Positions 33,241-45,175 of a stretch of 64,000 nucleotides of DNA are shown piece by piece. A model generated the notes under the pieces. That model was not told the origin of the DNA. It did no database searches and saw only the letters and a list, made by a program, of their open reading frames with translations. Source of the stretch: Mytilus galloprovincialis (lineage: Eukaryota > Mollusca > Bivalvia > Mytilida > Mytilidae). The stretch's first letter is position 1; the number at the start of each line of letters is the position of its first letter. The stretch lies in the NCBI RefSeq assembly GCF_965363235.1, contig NC_134839.1, positions 95,127,743 through 95,191,742 of the forward strand, in the 5' to 3' direction. A program made the position numbers and the translations under genes.

Positions 33241-33856
33241 ATAAAAGGAGCTGATGCATGAGTGCCAATGAGAACTCTCCACAAGAGACTAAATGACACA
33301 GAAATTAACAATTATACAATGTAGCCTAGGTCACCAACACGGTCTTCAACAATGGGCAAGGTTCATACCGCAAAGTCAGCTTTTAAAGGCACCGACATGA
33401 CAATGTAAAACAATTCAAACGAGAAAACAAACGGTATAAGTTATGTACAAAAAATAAACGAAAAACAAAATAGGCACGTGCATATAAAATAAGGCGGGGT
33501 TAAACATGTTAACGGGATCCCAACCCTCCCCCGTATGTGGCATGAGTGCCAATAAGAACTCTCCACAAAAGACCAGATCACACAAACACTAAAAACTATG
33601 GGTCATATGCAGTTTTCAACAATGAGCAAAGTCAATACCGCATATAGTTATCAATAAAAGGCACTGAAATGACATTGTAAAACAATATTCAAACGAGAAA
33701 ATAAACGAACAAATTTATGTAAAAAAAATGAACGAAAAACAAGTATGTAACACATAAAAAACGACATTCATTGAATTACAGGCTCCTGACTTACCACAAG
33801 CACATACATACCGAATAAGGCGGGGTTGAACATGTAAGCGGGATCCCCACCTCAAC
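33241..33856 (+). repeat. Tandem dimer of the SINE-like repeat, nested insertion
   Basis: Two full ~300-bp copies (33245-33538 and 33540-33856) lie head to tail. Each starts tgagtgccaat.agaactctccaca and ends taaggcgggg.t.aacatgt.a.cgggatcc. Together they sit inside the split repeat 33131-33240 / 33857-33930. Confidence 0.7.
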
Positions 33857-33968
33857 ACAAAATCAAATTTGAAATTTTTAAGTGTCACTTTTACCGTTCA
33901 AGAGTTATCATGTCCCTTTAAAAAATATAAGAAGTGCTGACTATTTCGTTTCCTTTGTCTTAAATAAG

Positions 33969-34192
33969 GAGGCCCCTCATGGGGGGTCCTAGTAATCACA
34001 TAATCACCATTTTTTTGCCAATATAATCACATAATCATTAAATATTTGCTTATCTTTAGTAATCAAATTATCATAAACTAAAAATACAGTCCTAGGTAAT
34101 CAAATAATCATGAAATATTTGGCTTAATAATCAAATAATCATTAAAAAAACGGCCAAGTAATCACATAATCAAAAACCCCATGAGGGCCCTC
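33969..34192. mobile_element. MITE, 224 bp, with target duplication AATAAG
   Basis: Terminal inverted repeats gaggcccctcatgggg and ccccatgagggccctc match at 15 of 16. aataag flanks both sides (33963-33968 and 34193-34198). The interior is built from about seven copies of taatcacataatca-like words in both halves, so the element looks like an expanded short-word array between inverted ends. Confidence 0.8.
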
Positions 34193-36327
34193 AATAAGTC
34201 TGACTCAATCAAATGTTATGAACCTTATACGCGATTCACATTACCCCATAACACAGATCTGTGAAGCTCAATATTGGGTCACGATGGCGTCACTGTTCAT
34301 GTTTTTGGGGAAAGACGGCTTCAAGCCGTCAATCCCCTATGGGGCTGACCAGAGTGACATTCCCTCACATCATTCATTTTGTTTTTATAGTGTGGAAAAC
34401 CCCCCAACAAATCTTACTTAGATTGAAGAGAAGGAGACCCAGAAATGAATAGTTTGACTTTAAACACTTTTTTACACATTTCCCTTCTGTTTCTAACGAA
34501 ATTATCGTATCTTGAGCTCTCCTTTACACTATTAACGTTTCTTTTACAATCCGGAAAAATCAGTATGACGAGATATTCTAAATATATCCAACCTACATTG
34601 TATTTTATAGTGACGTCATTCTTGGAATGCCACCAGAAGCAGGGATATCCTTCACTGGTTATTTAAATCATTCCCAGAGATCGTGCACTAATTACAAATT
34701 GGTATTTGCTAAATCTAAACATAATATTGTTTGCTGTAGATGATTCAAACATCAACATGCAATACTTTAATTTGTAGGTCAGCAACTTTCAAAGTAAACA
34801 AAGATCGTGGGGTTACATGAGATAGGGGAGAGAAACAATTTTATTGATTTTTTTCTGTATAAATTCTGTTTTGAGAATCTTCCTCCAATTCAGGAGCACC
34901 TCAACTGATGAGTAATTATCCACTTAAATAAAAGTTAATGTATTTAAACACTTAAAATGTGACATTTCATTGGATTAGTAGTCTTCCATTAAAACTAAAT
35001 CATTGTAATGGTAAAAAAAAAAAAAAATTAAAAATGTTGCATTTTGTAGTTTCAACCTATTTATTCATGAAATTTACAAATATTTCAAATTTAGGATTTG
35101 GAAACAAGCTTCACACAGTTTACATCAATCATATTGTTTTTTATTAGTACCTGTTTCCCTGTGATGAGAGTTGTAACTGGGAACTTTATCAATGGAAATT
35201 TAAAACTGAATAGATTTTTCAGTCCACACTTTCTTAAGAAAAAAATTAAAAATCCAAGAGTACTGTCACAAAAAATGGAAAATGGCCCTAGCCTGCAGTT
35301 CAGTGGTAAACAATCAAGATTTCAAAAAATATTGTAGTTGTTGTGAAATGACAGAATTCAGTTGAATTTTAGATAATTAACTATCAACTTTAATCAAATG
35401 TTTAGATTTAGAAGATGCAGATCTCTTCCATTGGTCCAAATTGAATCCTAAACTAAGGAAATGAAATTACATAAAAAACAAATGATTTCAATATTGTCAA
35501 CCTTTCTGCGTGTTCTAGCTGTTCTCTTTTATCATTCTTTATATGAAGACTATCAAAAGATACCCCCCCCCCCTTTTCCAAAAAAAAAAATAATTAAATA
35601 GAAACAAGGGTCGTCTTTCCCCTCAGAGCTATTCAGCTCTTTGATTTTTATATGTAAAAAGTTGTGGTACGATTACCAATGATACAAATGTCAACCCGGA
35701 GCCTTGAGATAGGAAAACTGCTAAATCTATTGTTTCTGTTCTTTAACTTTAATTTGCCTCAGCCAAATGTTTTGAAACTTATTCACAATGCTTATGGTCA
35801 CAAAACGGTCAAAATTACGCGAATCCTGCATCTATATGTGGAAGTTTACTCATTTTTTTCACAAGCAGGGGCATCTGTGATTAATAGACATATTCTACAT
35901 TTACTTCAGTAATCAGCTTATTTTCTTCCATTGAATTCTTTTTTAAATAAACTGAACTTGTACATTTTTTTTCAGGATCTCGGTGCAGTTTGGTAACAGA
36001 CAGTGATATCAAGTTAAATGTGACCAACTTAACAAAGTGTTTCACTAGATTGAGCTCTCTGTCTAAGTGTACTTTAATGGTTCTTAGCATTGAGTTCAGT
36101 TTATTGATATGCGTATAACTTCTGTGTGAATTTTTATGATGTAAAAGCAGACTATTCATACCTACATGTCCATGAAATGAAATCTAAGGTAAAATGATTG
36201 AAACATTTTGCATTATCTATCACAGCTGGCAGAACATGATGCTACTGAAGCAGTAAATTTTCTTACTTGATATTCACGGAAATTAAAGGATTTAGTTTCA
36301 TCTGAACCAAACATTCTAAAAAATTGA
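34193..36327. other. Spacer with repeat pieces, no gene seen
   Basis: A diverged bivalve repeat lies at 35650-35880 (ctttaatttgcctcagccaa, ttgaaacttattcacaatgc). A C12-A10 homopolymer junction is near 35565. Open frames of 62-92 codons at 34218-36159 show no motif. Confidence 0.45.
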
Positions 36328-36710
36328 GAATGGAAATGTGGAATGTGTAAAAGAGACAGTAACAATGTCAAAAGAGCAGAAAGCAGTCAAAGGCCATTTA
36401 TGAGTCCTCATAGCTGACTATGCGGTATGGGCTTTGCTCATTGTTGAAGGCCGTACGGGGACCTATAGTTGTTAAAGTCTGTGTCATTTTAGTCTTTTGT
36501 GGATAGTTGTCTCATTGGCAACCATACCACATCTTCTTTTTTATATCTTCAACAAAGCGAGAAAATCCCTCTTCCAGAGGCGGGCTTCAGATGGCCCTTA
36601 ACAAAATTTGTACCAGTTCAAACTTCAAATTATAAAATCAACTTACAATTAAAAATATACAAGACTAACAAAAACCAGAGACTCCTGACTTGACGTCAAG
36701 GTAATCATAC
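36328..36710 (+). repeat. gagaatggaaatgtggaat repeat with inverted SINE-like insert
   Basis: 36328-36405 is the left part of the family seen whole at 21718. 36410-36545 is the SINE-like repeat in inverse orientation (gggctttgctcattgttgaa, gtctcattggcaaccatacc). 36546-36710 resumes the first family (aagcgagaaaatccctcttc to cagagactcctgac). This is a nested insertion. Confidence 0.65.
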
Positions 36711-36849
36711 CAAGAGACACATCCAATATGCAAAGGTCAAGAGTCAAAAAGTCATAGTCTGGTCAAGAGATTCTTGTGAAAAAAAAAGGATTTTGATAAA
36801 AGGGTCATTGTGGTACACTAAACTAACAATATATCTTATGTATCTAATA

Positions 36850-37020
36850 TATCTTAGAAGATGTGGTACGAATGCCAATCATACAGTTAATTCTCCATTT
36901 AATTCAAACAAAATATACAAGTTTTACATTGAGGACAAAGGTCAAGCTCACATGAAGTTTCTCGTGCCAATAGACTCATATAGAAAACCTAGGGCAGAGA
37001 CAGAAACACAAGACATATAA
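36850..37020 (+). repeat. SINE-like repeat, diverged
   Basis: Marked by agaagatgtggtacgaatgcc, tacagttaattctccattt and caatagactcatatagaaaacc. Poorly matched after the head. Confidence 0.5.
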
Positions 37021-37525
37021 TAACTAAACTCAATTGAATGGAACTTGTATTGCAGGTCACTACAATTGCCTTCAACAAAGAATATAAACTCTCGCAACAA
37101 AGCAAGATTAACCCCGTCTTTCACTAAAGTTTGAGCAGGATTCTTTGCAACGATTATCTTAACACATATAATTGAGAATCGAGTCGTGCAGTTATGTCAA
37201 GAAATTAAAACGGTAAGATTAAACATTAAAACAGTAAAAACTAGCCTAAGGGTTTACCATTAATTTTTAACCCAACCATATGATAGTACTATGGTAAACT
37301 TATGGATACACATGATACAGTCATGAAATTGAATATTTGAAATAGTACGACCAGAACAATACAAGACAGAGTTGTAAACAAAAGAAAGTAATGATGCATA
37401 TCGAATTTTTAATTCCAATGCACAAATTAGGAACCGTAGTTTTCATTCAATTTATTTATCTAAAATGTACGCTTGGGTTAAACAATGGAAATTAACACTG
37501 TATATTTATATAAACGATCAATCTT
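37021..37525. other. AT-rich spacer
   Basis: No coding signal. Confidence 0.4.
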
Positions 37526-38275
37526 GTAAATAAATAAATAAATAAAATAAATAATCTTTATTTCAAGAGGATGATCCCATTAGTTAAAACTAATCTTCCT
37601 GAGAGTCCTCAAAATAATAATAACATATTTATAAGTACATAGAGTATTATAAAGTTATATTATACACAATATGCAATTGTATTTAAATAATAATGAAAAA
37701 GCATATTAATTTGCACAATTGATGAAAAATTTGTAACATTTTGTTTTAAAAGATACAAGTGTATTACTCATTTTTATTTCATTTGGTAAACTGTTCCATA
37801 TTTGAGAACCTGAATATGTAAATGTTTTCTTTAAAAAAATTGTTTTGGGTTTTGGAAGTTTAGTTTTTCATCAGCTGAACGTAAGTTATAATTTTGATTA
37901 TCAGTAAAATGAAAATTTTCTTGTAAATAGTTAGGAACCATACCTTTTGGTATTGAATGCGTTTTTCCACAGTTAACCAGTGTAAACTATTAAACAATAA
38001 ACTGGATGATGTCATTATGTCAGCTTCTACTATAACCCTAGCAGATTTCTTTAATAACTTATTAAGTTTATTTATTCCACTTTCACAACAGCTTCCCCAT
38101 ATATTGCAACAATAATCAAATAATGGCAGAATATAAGCATTAAAATAGATAATACGTATATGCATAGGTAAATATTTTCTTATCTTTTGTAATAAATTGA
38201 TTCTGTTTGATATAGTACATGACATTTTATCTATCTGCTGATTCCAATTTAGTAATGTAAAATCCAGCAATGGAG
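37526..38275 (-). pseudogene. LINE 3' fragment, RT C-terminal region with ATTT tail
   Basis: The minus-strand frame 38291-37860 reads LNWNQQIDKMSC, ISNRINLLQKIRKYLP, FNAYILPLFDYCCNIWG, KLNKLLKKSARVIVEA and LHWLTVEKRIQYQKV. This is the thumb/connection region of CR1- or jockey-like LINEs, after the catalytic core. A 3' UTR follows and ends in an attt repeat (taaataaataaataaata on the plus strand at 37529). It is a different family from the LINE at 22258-26183 and is 5'-truncated, as LINE copies often are. Confidence 0.8.
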
Positions 38276-38284
38276 TTCCGAAGT

Positions 38285-38600
38285 CCACCACTAGAGGTGC
38301 AAAAGTCTAGCGCTGTAAATGTAAAAGTCTAGCGCTGTAAGTGTAAAAGTTTAGCGCTATAGCGCTGTATATTCACTGTCAAGCGCTGAATATGTAAAGT
38401 CCAGCACTGGAGATTCAGAAGTCCAGCACTTTGAATGTAAAAGTCTAGCGCTATAACTGTTAATGTCTAGCCCTATATTTAAAGTCGTACACTGAAGATG
38501 TCAAGTCCAGCACAGGAGATCAAAAGTCGCACGCTAGAGATGTAGGTTTAAAGTCCAGCGCTAGATCTTTTTTATATATTTTTATTGCGCTAGACTTTAA
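38285..38600 (+). repeat. Minisatellite, aaagtctagcgctgtaaatgt units
   Basis: About a dozen 20-26 bp units with the palindromic core agcgct or variants (agcact, agccct). The first three (38297-38345) are nearly identical and later ones are diverged. The LINE fragment abuts its left edge. Same family as 31895-32100. Confidence 0.75.
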
Positions 38601-39794
38601 AAAAATCCACAATTCCTTGTCTGTATGAGACCAACAGGAAGGGCTCCTTAACATATAAATGACACACTTATGATCTCATTAAATAATTATGATTGATGAC
38701 GCTAACCGACATCATACATGACCTTAAAAATACCACAAGTCATAAATGGTTATACAGGTGTGAAATGGTAATAATGCATGGCTTTTCCAATAAAAACTCA
38801 TTGCACGATGTCTTCAATCCAACACGCAATAATCAGTTTTTGTTTCATAGATGCGTAGTAATAGAAATAAATTAGTTTGTTTTGTTCAAGTTTATTTACT
38901 TACACCGTATGACAGTATAGTGGCCTATGGACACAAGAAAATTTAATGAAAATAACGATTTTCTGTTTCTTTTGAATTATTAGTCTCTTTTTCTAGCTAA
39001 CAAGTAATCATTATGCCAAATACTAGAGTTATAATTGAAGCAGTTTCTTAGCATGATTTTGAAATGTTTTTAATGCTTTGAATTTTTAGACTCGACATAG
39101 CATAACTTTTCTATAATCCGAAAATATCTAAACAATAAATGCATGAAGGCGAAAGAACCAAACCCAGGAGTGAAAATAAACGGAATTGAAGTTGAGTAAG
39201 ACGAGGTGCGTAGACAGGGTAACCATTTCCTGGTATCCATCAACCATCCATTACATAACTCCAAAGTTACATCCAGAAGTAACTGTCAAATCCAGGAACA
39301 CGACGAAACAGATAATGCCAGGATGGTATATTGATATATAGTGGAGATGTGGAATATATGACATTTATAAGGTTAATTTCCAATAACTCTAGACACATGA
39401 CATCTACAGTTGCATGTGAAATAAAGGGGTCATATTAAAGATAGACATTATTCAAGAATAACATTACATTAACATAATTTCGATTAAACGGTATTAATAT
39501 AAGAATAAGGAAATGTGGTTTGATTGACATTGAGACAAGAGAACAAATGACGCGGATTTATTCATACTTTAGGTCACCATACAGACTTAAACTAGAAGCC
39601 ACAAAAAGCCTGTGTCGCTAAACTAGGTCTTCTGCCATATTAAACAAATGAGCATTGAAAAAAAAGAATAGAATTCATGACAAAATCTGTAGTTTCTCTT
39701 AGTTTCTTTAGTTTTTGCTCAAAACACAAAAAATTAAAAAAAAACTTATTAAATGGCAATCACTCTTATATAGATCTAGAGTGACAGTCTACTA
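38601..39794. other. Spacer with a diverged SINE-like piece
   Basis: 39490-39610 (aggaaatgtggtttgattga, aggtcaccatacagactta) is a diverged SINE-like copy. Otherwise AT-rich with no gene. Confidence 0.4.
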
Positions 39795-40450
39795 ACTATA
39801 TATGCAAAATATGACTTATTTGCAGATCTTGCATTGCTGATTATTTTCGTTATCTAAAGTTTTATTTGTATACCTTTTTTTTTTTATCATATAAGGCAAA
39901 ACGCAAAAGAATAGTAGAAATCGTCAATAAAGGGAATGACTGCAATACGGAGTCGTCGTATGATTTCTTTAGTGTTGTCCAATTTTTTTTACGTGCTGAT
40001 CATTTTTGCTTGTTCAAGTTTTTATCTGTTTATGATAAAACATTTAAAATATATCAGGCAAAACAAAAAAAAAACAAATATGGTTCAATACATCATCAAT
40101 GGACTATAATTATAATAAATGGATTTAGAATATGCTAAAAGCGACAATTATGACCCTGATTCCGCGCCATAACAAGGAGTCGACTGACGATTTCGACAAT
40201 GAGACTTTTAAGATATTTGTAGAAATTGTCTCAACTTTGCATTTTTAAGTTTCTCTTTTATCTTTGATAGTTTTCAATATAATAGTCAAAAAATCAAAAA
40301 AAAATTGTGAAATGTGTCAACTAATGGCAATAAATCTAATGGCAATAAATCTTATAAGAAGTCGACTGCAAGTTTTGACATATATACACAATTGCACACT
40401 TGGTAGAGCTAAACATTCTGAACATTTAGATTATCATATTCTCTGTTTAT
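39795..40450 (+). repeat. Diverged tandem relatives of the 2740-4535 element
   Basis: Three to four degenerate modules, marked by acttatttgcagatcttgcattgctga, tgactgcaatacggagtcgtcg, acaaggagtcgactgacgat and ataagaagtcgactgcaagt. The same words are spaced along the long bivalve element as gagtca(a/g)ctgac.atttcg.caatg.gac. Confidence 0.5.
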
Positions 40451-40480
40451 AACAGTTTTCAAAATAATGGACAAATAAAA

Positions 40481-40790
40481 TCGAGAACGGAAATGGGGAA
40501 TATGTCAAAGAGACAACAACCCGACCAAAGAGCAGACAACAGCCGAAGGCAACAAATTGGTCTTCAACGCAGCGAGAAAATTCCCGAAGGTTGTGCTCAG
40601 CAACTTGTATTTCACTGCTATGTTCTATTGTTAGCCAGGTCGGTCATTTTAGTTTGCAGTCGGGGTCAACACACATTTCTAAAACTAGATTCCCAAATAA
40701 TGATAGTGGCAAAGTTTGGCTATAATTTGGCCAAGCAGTTTTAGAGGATAAGATTTTTTTGTAAAAGTTAACGATTGGCCGATAGCACGC
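40481..40790 (+). repeat. gagaacggaaatggggaat repeat joined to one bivalve-element monomer
   Basis: 40481-40592 matches the 21718 family (gtcaaagagacaacaacccg). 40593-40790 matches one monomer of 2740-4535 (gctatgttctattgttagcc, aaactagattcccaaataat, tttggccaagcagttttaga). Confidence 0.6.
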
Positions 40791-41329
40791 AATTAAACAA
40801 ATCATAGCCCCAGTTGTACCTAACCCGTATACCTGGGTGTTGCTTCCCATTACTCCAGATTTCTTCAAGCGCGTTTTCCTTAGTTTTGTTGTTGTTCCAA
40901 GCGCATGATTTTTATTTTATTTAATTAGTCCTTGATTAGTCCTTGATGTATGTGATTAAATATGCAATCCATGGACGAGTTTATCCTTTTATGACGATAA
41001 CTGTGATTTATTTTAGGAAATGCATCAAATGTCTACCTCGATGACTGACTGCTCACCTGGTTATGCAAGTGACCCACGTTGAACTTTAGCGCCTTTGGTT
41101 TATTCAACTGTTAGTAGTTTATCTGTCTTTGGATTGAATACTTTTTAAATATGAAGGATTCAATCAAAGATAGTAAGTACCCTACATCCTGGAAAGAATA
41201 TGTAAAATTTACAAATTCAATAAAACTTTTTAAATATTGAAGAAAAACCAGTTGCTTTCACGTTACACTTTTTGTCATAATTTTCCCTTAATATCGGCTG
41301 ATTCGAACTTAGTCCGCCAATTAAGGTGG
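40791..41329. other. Spacer, nothing recognised
   Basis: No coding signal. Confidence 0.4.
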
Positions 41330-41610
41330 TACCTAACACTACAGGGAGATAACTCTGTATAGTCAGCTAAACGTTTTGATTACGTTGTGTTGTAAAGGGA
41401 ATATAAAGCTTCTCAATGATAAAAATTGGTGTTTGTTACAAACAGTGTAATTTTTCTGACTAAACGGTTGGTTCAAAATTTTTGTTAAAGGGTCAAAGTA
41501 AGTACTCTGCGCTCTCCTGGAAATGAAGCAGTATACCAAAATTTTCCTCCTGAAGCGACACCATACGACAAGCTAAGACCACTGAACTGCTAGCTGTAAA
41601 ATTTGAACCG
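41330..41610 (+). repeat. Mussel-type dispersed repeat
   Basis: aaggtggtacctaacactac, agggagataactctgtatag and attacgttgtgttgtaaagg form an order I remember as recurrent in mussel sequence. There is a single copy here. Confidence 0.45.
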
Positions 41611-42479
41611 AAAGTGTTGAAGATTTAATCGCATTGCCAATGAATACAGAATTAAATTGAACATGTACATCACGTTAATCAGAAACTTGTAAAGAATTGA
41701 AACATAATTTTAATTTATTTTCTAACTAATATCAATGATGATGCCGATTGTAGACAGATTATTCACCATTTAAGTACTCATTATATAATTTAAAAAACCA
41801 AACAATCAACTAATAATGGTTTATTAAAATACTCAATGTATGGATTGTATAAAAACGTTAAAATTGATAATAAAAATAGAAATTTCAGGATTTATTTAGA
41901 AACTTGTATGGAAGACATCCAGCTATACTAGATTTAAACAAAGAGAGACTACTCCATCTCACATAGGAGTACTGAATTTCTGTCTAACAACTATATACAC
42001 CTGTGACAAAATATATGTAGTGTAACCTTTTACGTCGGAAAATCCTACCAAACAATTTAAGATTATGGCATGAGTATATCCATTGGTCATTAACCATAAA
42101 AAAAACTCGCTGAAGAAAGTTACATTTGATAAAATTAAATTGTTTCATATGTGCTCATAACCTATAGCCAGCTAGGGATTTTGTTTTATTATCATTCATT
42201 TAATTTAGTACTTTATACCAAAGACCTATACATATTGTTTTTTTTAACAAATATGTATTTATGCTGTCGTTTATCTAACATATTAAATTGCTATATTCAT
42301 GTTTAGATAAGTATTCAAGATTTAAAATATAAGGGATTTGCGTTTTCTGCCTAAGGGCAAATTGATATGTACAAATTGGGGAGGTATGCAGATTCCAAAA
42401 TCTTAGGAGATGAGAAATTAAGCATCGACTACATGCACAAATACATGCAATTGCACTTAGAAATAAATTAAACGCTGCA
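41611..42479. other. AT-rich spacer, no gene seen
   Basis: No coding signal or named repeat. Confidence 0.4.
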
Positions 42480-42575
42480 TTTAAGACGCATTGGTGGCCA
42501 TCGGCTGTTGTCTGCTCTATCGTCGGGTTGTTGTCGCTCTTTTTTACACATTCCCTATTTCCATTCTCAATTTCA
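42480..42575 (-). repeat. gagaatggaaatagggaat repeat, end piece
   Basis: ggttgttgtcgctctttttt and ccctatttccattctcaatt match the end of 9227-9895. It directly precedes a retrozyme piece. Confidence 0.6.
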
Positions 42576-42584
42576 CACTAGCTG

Positions 42585-42755
42585 TGTTTGGCAAAACTTT
42601 TGGTGTTATAAAAATGCTCTCCAACTTCGTACTTTATTTGGTCTTTTTTAAACATGTTTGATTAGAGCGTCACTGATAAGTCTTTTGTACACGAAACTCG
42701 TGTCTGGCACAAATACAAAATTTCAATCCTGATATGTTTGGTATCTATGATTAGT
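42585..42755 (+). pseudogene. Diverged retrozyme end with degenerate hammerhead
   Basis: tagctgtgtttggcaaaac, gctctccaacttcgta and gagcgtcactgataagtc align with 12120-12290. The core reads CTGATAA, and stem II and stem I are mispaired. Confidence 0.7.
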
Positions 42756-43155
42756 TTCATTGCAATATTTTAAAATTTAAAAAAACAAGTTTTCAAGCAG
42801 ATAAGTAAACTTTTCAAGAACCAACTTTGAAACTTTCTCAATTTTCTTGTGTCTATTTTGTGTGTGAAAAAGGTCATGGTTGATTTGGTTTTTGTTACCT
42901 GTTGTACCGCCCAATATTTTTGGGGAATTCCTTTACGAGTATTACATGTGTAAGTACATGTTTAAAGATTCGCATTTTCTGCTTTATATCGAATTCATAT
43001 TTGCAAATTATGGAAGGTAATAAGACTGCCTATATTTGGAGTCATTACAACCATTAAAAGTCTCTGAAAATATAAAAAGCACTGTATAAAAGCCAATTAT
43101 AAAGAAAAGCCAACTCCGCCCTTTCTATATATAGGTACAAAAAATGTATGTTCAT

Positions 43156-43157
<2 letters not shown>
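42756..43157. other. AT-rich spacer
   Basis: No coding signal. Confidence 0.35.

Positions 43158-43236
<79 letters not shown>
43158..43236. repeat. (TA)n microsatellite, 79 bp
   Basis: Uninterrupted alternating TA. The minus-strand 88-codon frame across it is an artefact of the repeat. Confidence 0.95.
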
Positions 43237-43238
<2 letters not shown>

Positions 43239-44039
43239 GACAAAAAAATAAATAACGAGATGAGTTGCAGTACTGAGGAATTATTATATTGTCAAAATCT
43301 AGAAGTATGAGCATCAACAACAGTGGGCATTTATTTATATGTATTTTCAGATAACAAGGTCACGACCTAGATGTACAGAAATAAACAATGATCTGTACAG
43401 AACACCCAAAATCATCCGAGGTCAAGTTACATTTAAAACAAATAAGTAACCGTTCATACCGTAAAATATATCTTTATCTGTTAAACTAGGGATATTCTAA
43501 ATAAAAGTTAGATTGTCAAGGAGAGTGACAACTATCTAGCAAAGCAAAAACAAAAGGACTGAAACAACTACAGATCTTTACACAGTCCTCAACTATGAGC
43601 AACACTTATACCATATACATGTAGTATGGTATTACAGCTCCCGGTATAACACAAAACAATTCACAAGAGAAAAACATCGACCTAATATGAACCTTTAATG
43701 CCCCTATACTAAAACTAAGTCTGATATTGTATCATTGTACTTGTCTATGTAACATGGATTGGCTACTAGTAATTGCAACTTTAAGGTCAAGTTGTACATT
43801 GCCAATCACTCTTTCCTTCCATACAGGTTTTTTTTTTTTAGAGTACATGTAGTACGAGATTCTAGGTGTCCCAAGTCTATAATTCAGTGATTTTGGTGTG
43901 TTATTTAAAAATTATATGAACAAATCAGCCCCAATACGGATAAATCAGTATGTACAATACTGATGACATTGCCCTGTTAATATTGCTTTTCGGACTGGTC
44001 AAATACGGGAAAAGCCGTATTAGCACATGATTCAGTGAT
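43237..44039. other. Spacer with a diverged repeat
   Basis: 43510-43720 (gtgacaactatctagcaaagc, cagtcctcaactatgagcaa, aacacaaaacaattcacaag) resembles the SINE-like family, heavily diverged. aatacgggaaaagccgtatt at 44001-44020 is a short palindrome. Confidence 0.4.
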
Positions 44040-44140
44040 ATAGATACAATGGATAAGCGTTGATTCTTGAAAAAGAAACCATGAGCCCGGAGGGCGAATG
44101 GTTTGTTTTTCATGAATCAACGCTTATCCATTGTATCTAT
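44040..44140. repeat. Foldback, 43-bp arms, 15-nt loop
   Basis: 44040-44082 and 44098-44140 are inverted copies with about two mismatches. The loop gagcccggagggcga is GC-rich in an AT-rich setting. The 62-codon minus frame at 43925-44113 runs through it and is not a gene. Confidence 0.85.
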
Positions 44141-44899
44141 AACTTAAACTATTGTGTTAATGTCTTTTCAAAATTAAAGCCTATTCTTAGTTAGAAGGTA
44201 TTGTAAGTGAGTTTAAATAACCATGTATCGTGACAAACGATGCATTATAATAAATTATATATCCCAATTTAATGGTAAAAACAAAACAAGTATAACACAA
44301 CACGTCTGCCCTTTAAGATCTTCATTTATCAGTCATCTGAATATTTGTTTTGACAAAAAGAGACATATTCGATCTTATTTTTAATAAGATTGAGAATGAA
44401 AATGGGGAAGTGCCAAAGCCGGGGACAACAACTTGACAAAGAACATATATTATTGCATATCAATATAATATTTCCCACAGAAAGTAACCAAAAGTTAGCG
44501 TGCAATAAATTCTAATATTGCGCTAGTGCAATAAATCTTCAAAATTCTTGACGTCATCAACGACAAAATCTTAGTTTAAACTAATTTTTACTTTCAAATA
44601 TTATATTGCTATACAATAAAAGGGTTATTGCATGAATATTGGGGAATATTGGCACTCGTAGAACCTATAAATTGCACTCGCAATTTACGGATAAACAGAT
44701 GAAATCATACTATATTAATTCATAAAACAAAAATTGACACCTAGAATGTAAACATTTTTGTTTTAAACATGTGGAATAGCCAACAATGATCCGATAATAA
44801 ACGATCAAACTAGCTTTTATTAAACAAAATATCCACAATATCTTACAAAACAAGAAACAAAAACAGGAAAACTAGAGAATAGGGTCAACAAAAAGAAAA
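44141..44899. other. AT-rich spacer
   Basis: 44388-44440 is a truncated gagaatgaaaatggggaag repeat. A ttgcgctagtgcaataaatctt-type short repeat is near 44515. No gene. Confidence 0.4.
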
Positions 44900-44972
44900 C
44901 AAGGATTCGAACCTAAACCGATACGTTCTAACTCATTGAGCCTAACTATGAAACCTCGCGGCTACCAACTCA
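44900..44972 (-). mobile_element. tRNA-like SINE head, minus strand
   Basis: The minus strand has a tggtagccgcgaggt A box (44954-44968) and a perfect ggttcgaatcc B box (44903-44913), about 50 bp apart. There is no acceptor stem. Confidence 0.55.
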
Positions 44973-45087
44973 TACTATACGATTGCCTATTATTGTATAT
45001 AGAAACGTACAATCCCTGTGTGTCCGTTGTACCGATGTATATCATATATTCATTTATATAAATATAAATCAGACATTTAAATCGTAA

Positions 45088-45175
45088 CATATTGGTAGCC
45101 GAGAGGTTTCGTCGATATGTTGATGTTAGTAACACGTAACAGAATTCATGGACGGGTTCGATTCCCAGTGAAGGC
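45088..45175 (+). mobile_element. tRNA-like SINE head, plus strand
   Basis: tggtagccgagaggt A box (45093-45107) and ggttcgattcc B box (45155-45165). It is similar in plan to, and divergent from, the minus-strand copy 115 bp away. No acceptor stem, so not a tRNA gene. Confidence 0.55.

Noticed and set aside
34218-34452. Two overlapping 63-67 codon frames
   Set aside because: No motif, both frames equally open, next to a MITE and repeat scraps.
43054-43320. Minus-strand frame with an alternating YI run
   Set aside because: Translation of the TA microsatellite.
45088-45175. True tRNA gene
   Set aside because: Good internal boxes, but the spacing and ends do not allow a cloverleaf.
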